A DNA stretch of 36,743 nucleotides from Rhodospirillales bacterium (GTDB lineage Bacteria > Pseudomonadota > Alphaproteobacteria > Rhodospirillales > Defluviicoccaceae). Under the pieces are notes generated by a model. That model was not told where the DNA came from, made no database searches, and worked only from the letters and a program-made list of their open reading frames with translations. The stretch's first letter is position 1; every line of letters starts with the position of its first letter. A program made the position numbers and the translations under genes. Below, in pieces: positions 33,222 through 36,743 of the stretch. The stretch covers positions 1 to 36,743 of the forward strand of contig JAEULH010000007.1 of NCBI GenBank assembly GCA_016793925.1, given 5' to 3'.

Positions 33222-34550
33222 ATGGCAAACATCGCGGACTTCATCTTCGGCGCCGCCGTCGGCGGCCAACTGCCCACGCGCGTACGCCGGGTGATCGACG
33301 CCGAGGAGGCCCGCGCCGAGATCCTCATCGGCTGGGTCCAGCTTACGCTCGTCACGTTCTTCCTCGCCCTCTACGCGATCGCGCCCAAAACCTCCGCCGG
33401 CACACCGTTCGCGCCGGTCCCGTACGTCCTCACCGGCTATCTCGGCTTTTCCCTCCTGCGCCTGGCCCTGGCCTACGTCTGGCCGCTGCCCCACTGGTTC
33501 GTGCTCGCGTCGATCGTCATCGACATCGGCCTGCTGATGGTGCTGATCTGGAGTTTCCATCTGCAGTACCAGCAGCCGCCGCCCTTCTATCTCAAGGCGC
33601 CGACCCTGCTTTATGTCTTCATCTTCATCGCCTTGCGGGCCTTGCGCTTCGAGCCGGCCTACGTGGTGGCAACCGGACTCACCGCCGCCGCCGGGTGGCT
33701 GATCCTGGTCGCCTACGCCACCCGCGACATGACCGTAATCACCCGCAACTATGTCGACTACCTGACCTCGAACCGCGTGCTGATCGGCGGCGAGGTCGAC
33801 AAGATCATTTCGATCCTGCTGGTCACGGTGGTCCTGTGCGTCGCCCTGATCCGCGCCCGCCGGCTGCTGATGCGCTCGGTCGCCGACGCCACCGTGGCGC
33901 AGGACCTGACCCGCTTCATCGCGCCGGAGATCGCCAGTCACATCAAGCGCGCCGACCAGGCGATTCAGCCCGGCGACGGCGAGGTCAAAACGGCCTCGGT
34001 GCTGTTCTGCGATATCGAGGGCTTCTCGACGCTGTCGGAGGGCCTCGCGCCCGACACCCTGATGGGCGCGCTCAACGAGTACTTCGCCGCGCTGTCCCGG
34101 GTCATCGACCGCCACGGCGGGGTCATTACCCAGTTCCAGGGCGACGCCGTGCTGGTCACGTTCAACGCCGCCACCGCCGTGCCCGACCACGCCGTTTGCG
34201 CGCTGCAAACCGCGCTCGCCATCCAGGACGTGGTCGACCGGCAACGGTTCGGCCCGGGGCTGGTCCTGCGCACGCGCTGCGGCGTCAGCACCGGCGAGTT
34301 GGTGGCCGGCGTCATCGGCACCAGCGAGCGCATGCTGGTGACCGTCTACGGCGACCAGGTCAACATCGCCGCCCGTCTCGAGCAGATGAACAAGTCCTAC
34401 GGCACCTACGTGCTTGCGACGGAGAGCACCCTCGCCGCGACCGGAGGACAGTTCGCCTGTCGACCGATCGGCGCCGTCCCCGTTCGCGGTCGCGTTGCCC
34501 CCGTCGACATCTTCGAGGTCATGAGCGCAGCCGCGTCCATGCCGCGTTGA
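33222..34550 (+). CDS. Membrane class III adenylate/guanylate cyclase
   Basis: The 442-residue protein has about six hydrophobic segments between residues 34 and 210, then a short linker and one class III cyclase domain (258-435). The two metal-binding aspartates are Asp264 (LFCDIEGFST) and Asp308 (QGDAVLVTF). The transition-state pair Asn381 and Arg385 is in VNIAARLE. The base-selecting residue, usually Lys in adenylate cyclases, is Gln304, with Thr374 as its partner, so ATP versus GTP preference is open. The product should be cAMP or cGMP in response to a membrane signal. No cNMP receptor is nearby. Confidence 0.92.
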   Translation: MANIADFIFGAAVGGQLPTRVRRVIDAEEARAEILIGWVQLTLVTFFLALYAIAPKTSAGTPFAPVPYVLTGYLGFSLLRLALAYVWPLPHWFVLASIVIDIGLLMVLIWSFHLQYQQPPPFYLKAPTLLYVFIFIALRALRFEPAYVVATGLTAAAGWLILVAYATRDMTVITRNYVDYLTSNRVLIGGEVDKIISILLVTVVLCVALIRARRLLMRSVADATVAQDLTRFIAPEIASHIKRADQAIQPGDGEVKTASVLFCDIEGFSTLSEGLAPDTLMGALNEYFAALSRVIDRHGGVITQFQGDAVLVTFNAATAVPDHAVCALQTALAIQDVVDRQRFGPGLVLRTRCGVSTGELVAGVIGTSERMLVTVYGDQVNIAARLEQMNKSYGTYVLATESTLAATGGQFACRPIGAVPVRGRVAPVDIFEVMSAAASMPR

Positions 34551-34592
34551 CGGCACCATCCGACGACGGGATCCTCGGGCGCCCGCCCTCCT

Positions 34593-34608
34593 CGCAATGG
34601 CGATTGCG
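34593..34608. terminator. Small hairpin between cyclase and rpsD
   Basis: A perfect 6-bp stem (CGCAAT / ATTGCG) with a 4-base loop lies in the 72-base gap between the convergent cyclase and rpsD genes, 15 bases after the rpsD stop. There is no T-run. Confidence 0.3.
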
Positions 34609-34622
34609 TTCGCGCGTCGGCT

Positions 34623-35237
34623 CTACCGCGAATAGTACTCGATGACCAGGTTCGGCTCCATCTGCACCGGGAAGGGCACGTCGGCGAGCTGAGGCGTGCG
34701 GACGAAGGTGCCGGTCATCTTGTCGAGGTCGACCGACATGTACTCCGGCACGTCGCGCTCGGGCAGGCGGACCGCTTCGAGCACCAGGGCCAGATCCCGG
34801 GACTTCTCCTTGACCGCGACCACGTCGCCTTCCTTGACCAGGTACGATGGAATGTTCACCCGCCGGCCGTTGACGGTGATGTGGCCGTGGCTGATGAACT
34901 GGCGCGCGGCGAAGACCGTGGGCACGTACTTCATCCGGTAGACGACGGCGTCGAGGCGTCTTTCGAGCAGGCCGATCAGGTTCTCCGAGGTGTCGCCGCG
35001 GCGGCGGATCGCCTCCTGGTAGTAGCGGTGAAACTGCTTTTCGCTGATGTTGCCGTAGTAGCCCTTGAGCTTCTGCTTGGCCATCAGCTGGGTGCCATAG
35101 TCGGTCGGCTTCTTGCGCCGCTGGCCGTGCTGGCCGGGCCCGTAGTCGCGCTTGTTGACCGGGCTCTTCGGCCGGCCCCACAGGTTGACGCCGAGGCGCC
35201 GGTTGATCTTGTACTTCGATTGCGTGCGCTTGCTCAT
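34623..35237 (-). CDS. rpsD: 30S ribosomal protein S4
   Basis: The 204-residue uS4 begins [20 protein letters not shown] and carries the S4 RNA-binding domain: [42 protein letters not shown]. It nucleates 16S rRNA folding and is an autorepressor in some bacteria. The cysteines of the zinc-type S4 N-terminus are absent, the usual C-minus form in many proteobacteria. The ATG at 35237 is chosen by family comparison; the frame runs further upstream through the leader. It is monocistronic here, as is common in alphaproteobacteria. Confidence 0.97.
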   Translation of the reverse strand: MSKRTQSKYKINRRLGVNLWGRPKSPVNKRDYGPGQHGQRRKKPTDYGTQLMAKQKLKGYYGNISEKQFHRYYQEAIRRRGDTSENLIGLLERRLDAVVYRMKYVPTVFAARQFISHGHITVNGRRVNIPSYLVKEGDVVAVKEKSRDLALVLEAVRLPERDVPEYMSVDLDKMTGTFVRTPQLADVPFPVQMEPNLVIEYYSR

Positions 35238-35350
35238 GATCTCGCTCTCGTTTGCGACGGATGTTGTTGTCCCGGCAGGTCCGCAAACGCGGACGGGGCG
35301 CACGCATGTTGACGGCGGCGCCCACGTTCCCGGGAGATGAGGGGCTGGAG

Positions 35351-35378
35351 AGTACACAAACGTGCGCGCGGCTGTCAA
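35351..35378 (-). promoter_or_regulatory. Sigma-70-type promoter for rpsD
   Basis: On the reverse strand a perfect TTGACA (35373-35378) is followed by a 16-base spacer and TGTACT (35351-35356, four of six to TATAAT). The leader to the rpsD ATG would be about 105 bases, long enough for a regulatory structure. Confidence 0.55.
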
Positions 35379-35445
35379 AACCCATATGCCGGGAGGCGTG
35401 GGCGGGACCGCAGACAGCCGGGCCGGCGACAAGGCGCAAGCGACG

Positions 35446-35997
35446 CTAATACGGCTCCAGTTCGCTGTCCCAGTAAAGGAAGTCGCGCCAGCTTTCGTGA
35501 AGGAAGTTGGGCGGGAACGAGCGGCCGTTCTCCTGCAACTCGTAGGTCGTCGGTTCGTAGGGCGGGCGCAGGGGGAACAAGCCGCTCGCCTGCGGCACCC
35601 GATGGCCCTTGCGCAGGTTGCACGGCTCGCAGGCGGCGACGACGTTCGTCCATTCGGTTCGGCCGCCGCGTACCCGGGGAATGACGTGATCGAAGGTCAA
35701 GCGCTCGGCCGGCAGGTGGGTGGCGCAGTACTGGCAGATGAAGCGGTCGCGGAGGAACAGGTTGAAGCGGGTGAACGCAGGCCGGCGGGATACCGGCACG
35801 TATTGCTTCAGGGCGATGACGCTGGGCAGACGGATTTCAAGGCTCGGCGAACGAACCAGCCTGTCGTACTCGGAGATGACGTTGACGCGGCTGAGGAAGA
35901 CCGCCTTGATCGCCTCCTGCCACGGCCACAGCGAGAGCGGAAAGTAGCTCAACGGCCGAAAGTCGGCGTTGAGAACGAGGGCTGGGTATCCGTTCAT
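35446..35997 (-). CDS. HNH endonuclease domain protein
   Basis: The 183-residue protein has a central HNH/McrA-type motif: a structural CxxC (Cys88, Cys91 in CQYC), the catalytic [10 protein letters not shown] (Asp103-His104), Asn118 in WTNVV, and a second CxxC (Cys123, Cys126 in CEPCNLRKG). The N-terminal part ([19 protein letters not shown]) is shared by a group of stand-alone HNH proteins found widely in alphaproteobacteria. The role is unknown; it may be a nicking or repair nuclease. No toxin, phage or restriction partner is nearby. Confidence 0.9.
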   Translation of the reverse strand: MNGYPALVLNADFRPLSYFPLSLWPWQEAIKAVFLSRVNVISEYDRLVRSPSLEIRLPSVIALKQYVPVSRRPAFTRFNLFLRDRFICQYCATHLPAERLTFDHVIPRVRGGRTEWTNVVAACEPCNLRKGHRVPQASGLFPLRPPYEPTTYELQENGRSFPPNFLHESWRDFLYWDSELEPY

Positions 35998-36122
35998 ACC
36001 ATCCGGCGCACGCGCCCATCACGAATGCCGCGGACGATACACCATCGGTCAACGTCTTGACAAACGTGCGCTTCGTGAACTTTCTCGGATCATCGTACAG
36101 GATCTGGCGCTCGGCCCCGCTC

Positions 36123-36743
36123 TCAGTCCTTCTTCGCGGCAACGACATCGGCGAGGAAGCGCACCGCAGCCCTCAGCGTCGTCTCGTCGATCCCGTGCCC
36201 CAGTCCAGGGACCAGCAGCGAGCGCACCGGGACGCCGGCGGCCTTCAGCGCCGCCTCGGCGGCGGGCAGCGCGGCCGGCGGGACCACGTCATCCTCGGCG
36301 CCATGGGTAAGCAGCGCCGGCGGACGCGAGCGGATCTCAGCCGCCAGGCGCTCCGCACCGACCAGCATTCCCGAATGCGAGATGAGCGCCGCGACCGGGA
36401 CCTTGCGCCGCAACCCGACATGAAGCGCCATCATCGCGCCTTGCGAAAACCCGCAGAGAATCAGTTTGTCGTCGCCGAGGCCCAGGCGCCCCAGTTCGGC
36501 GTCGATGAAGGCGTCAAGCACGGGCGCGGCCCGGCGGACGCCATCGGCGCGCGGCTTCGCCTCCAGATCGCTGATGCTGAACCACTGATAGCCGAAAGGC
36601 GCCATGTCGAACGCCTCCGGCGCGTTGGGCGCGACGACCAGCGCATCCGGGACCGCGGCGCGATAGTAGGGGGCCAGCGCGATCAGGTCGTTGCCGTCGG
36701 CGCCGACGCCGTGGAGGAGCACCAGCAAATGCCCGGCCCTGGC
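36123..36743 (-). CDS. Carboxylesterase/phospholipase (alpha/beta hydrolase), 5'-truncated by window edge
   Basis: The frame is open to the end of the window, so the N-terminus is missing. The visible part has LLVLLHGVGADGNDLIALA (oxyanion region), the nucleophile Ser in CGFSQGAMMA, the acid in THGAEDDVVP and the base in PGLGHGID. This is the PF02230 phospholipase/carboxylesterase pattern, about 205 residues when complete. It should hydrolyse short acyl or lysophospholipid esters in the cytoplasm. It is upstream of and in the same direction as the HNH gene, with a 125-base gap. Confidence 0.9.
   Translation of the reverse strand, partial: ARAGHLLVLLHGVGADGNDLIALAPYYRAAVPDALVVAPNAPEAFDMAPFGYQWFSISDLEAKPRADGVRRAAPVLDAFIDAELGRLGLGDDKLILCGFSQGAMMALHVGLRRKVPVAALISHSGMLVGAERLAAEIRSRPPALLTHGAEDDVVPPAALPAAEAALKAAGVPVRSLLVPGLGHGIDETTLRAAVRFLADVVAAKKD

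Noticed and set aside
36053..36085. TTGACA near 36058 as a forward promoter
   Set aside because: No -10 box follows at the right spacing and there is no rightward gene after it.

Overview
The window is GC-rich, densely packed bacterial DNA. Gene content and order point to an alphaproteobacterium, most likely of the Rhodospirillales type. Three things suggest this: the run ffh-rpsP-rimM-trmD-rplS-leuC-leuD-leuB-asd, the linkage dapF-mtaB-ftsY, and DUF1489 and EcfG-style GGAAC...CGTT promoters. No species is claimed. I see no prophage, insertion sequence or CRISPR array.

Layout. Positions 28-103 hold a tRNA-Arg(ACG). Positions 368-4720 hold an ExeA-like AAA+ membrane protein, an orphan TAXI-type TRAP solute-binding protein, an unrecognised lipoprotein and a stand-alone CZB zinc-binding protein. 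Positions 4878-8738 are a leftward envelope-stress cluster: Pmp3/YqaE, a DUF883-like anchor, a Holin-X-like membrane protein, a DUF3618 protein with exact 11-residue repeats, a YihY/BrkB membrane protein and a 24-residue membrane peptide. Two promoter-like sites with the general-stress (EcfG) spacing sit in front of it. A divergent M23-like secreted protein with altered metal ligands lies beside it. Positions 9998-15561 are a leftward metabolic run: HMG-CoA lyase, DUF1489, a DapA-superfamily aldolase, dihydroorotase, a GNAT enzyme, a flavin-binding PNPOx-like protein and a cupin. Positions 15725-19853 hold a beta-carbonic anhydrase, a sulfotransferase, a CoA-ester lyase and a pyridoxal kinase.

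Positions 19822-29537 are one long leftward block. It carries SRP protein Ffh, ribosomal proteins S16 and L19 with RimM and TrmD, leucine biosynthesis (LeuCDB) and Asd. A type III polyketide synthase and an ICMT-like methyltransferase follow, a pair that resembles alkylpyrone synthesis and O-methylation. Positions 29899-34550 run rightward: DapF, MtaB, FtsY and a membrane class III nucleotidyl cyclase. Positions 34623-36743 run leftward: ribosomal protein S4, an HNH endonuclease and a carboxylesterase cut by the window edge.

Most of the window is housekeeping. The parts most worth a second look are the stress cluster with its tiny last gene and repeat protein, the PKS/methyltransferase pair attached to the asd operon, the noncanonical active sites in the M23-like protein and the cyclase, and the stand-alone CZB protein.
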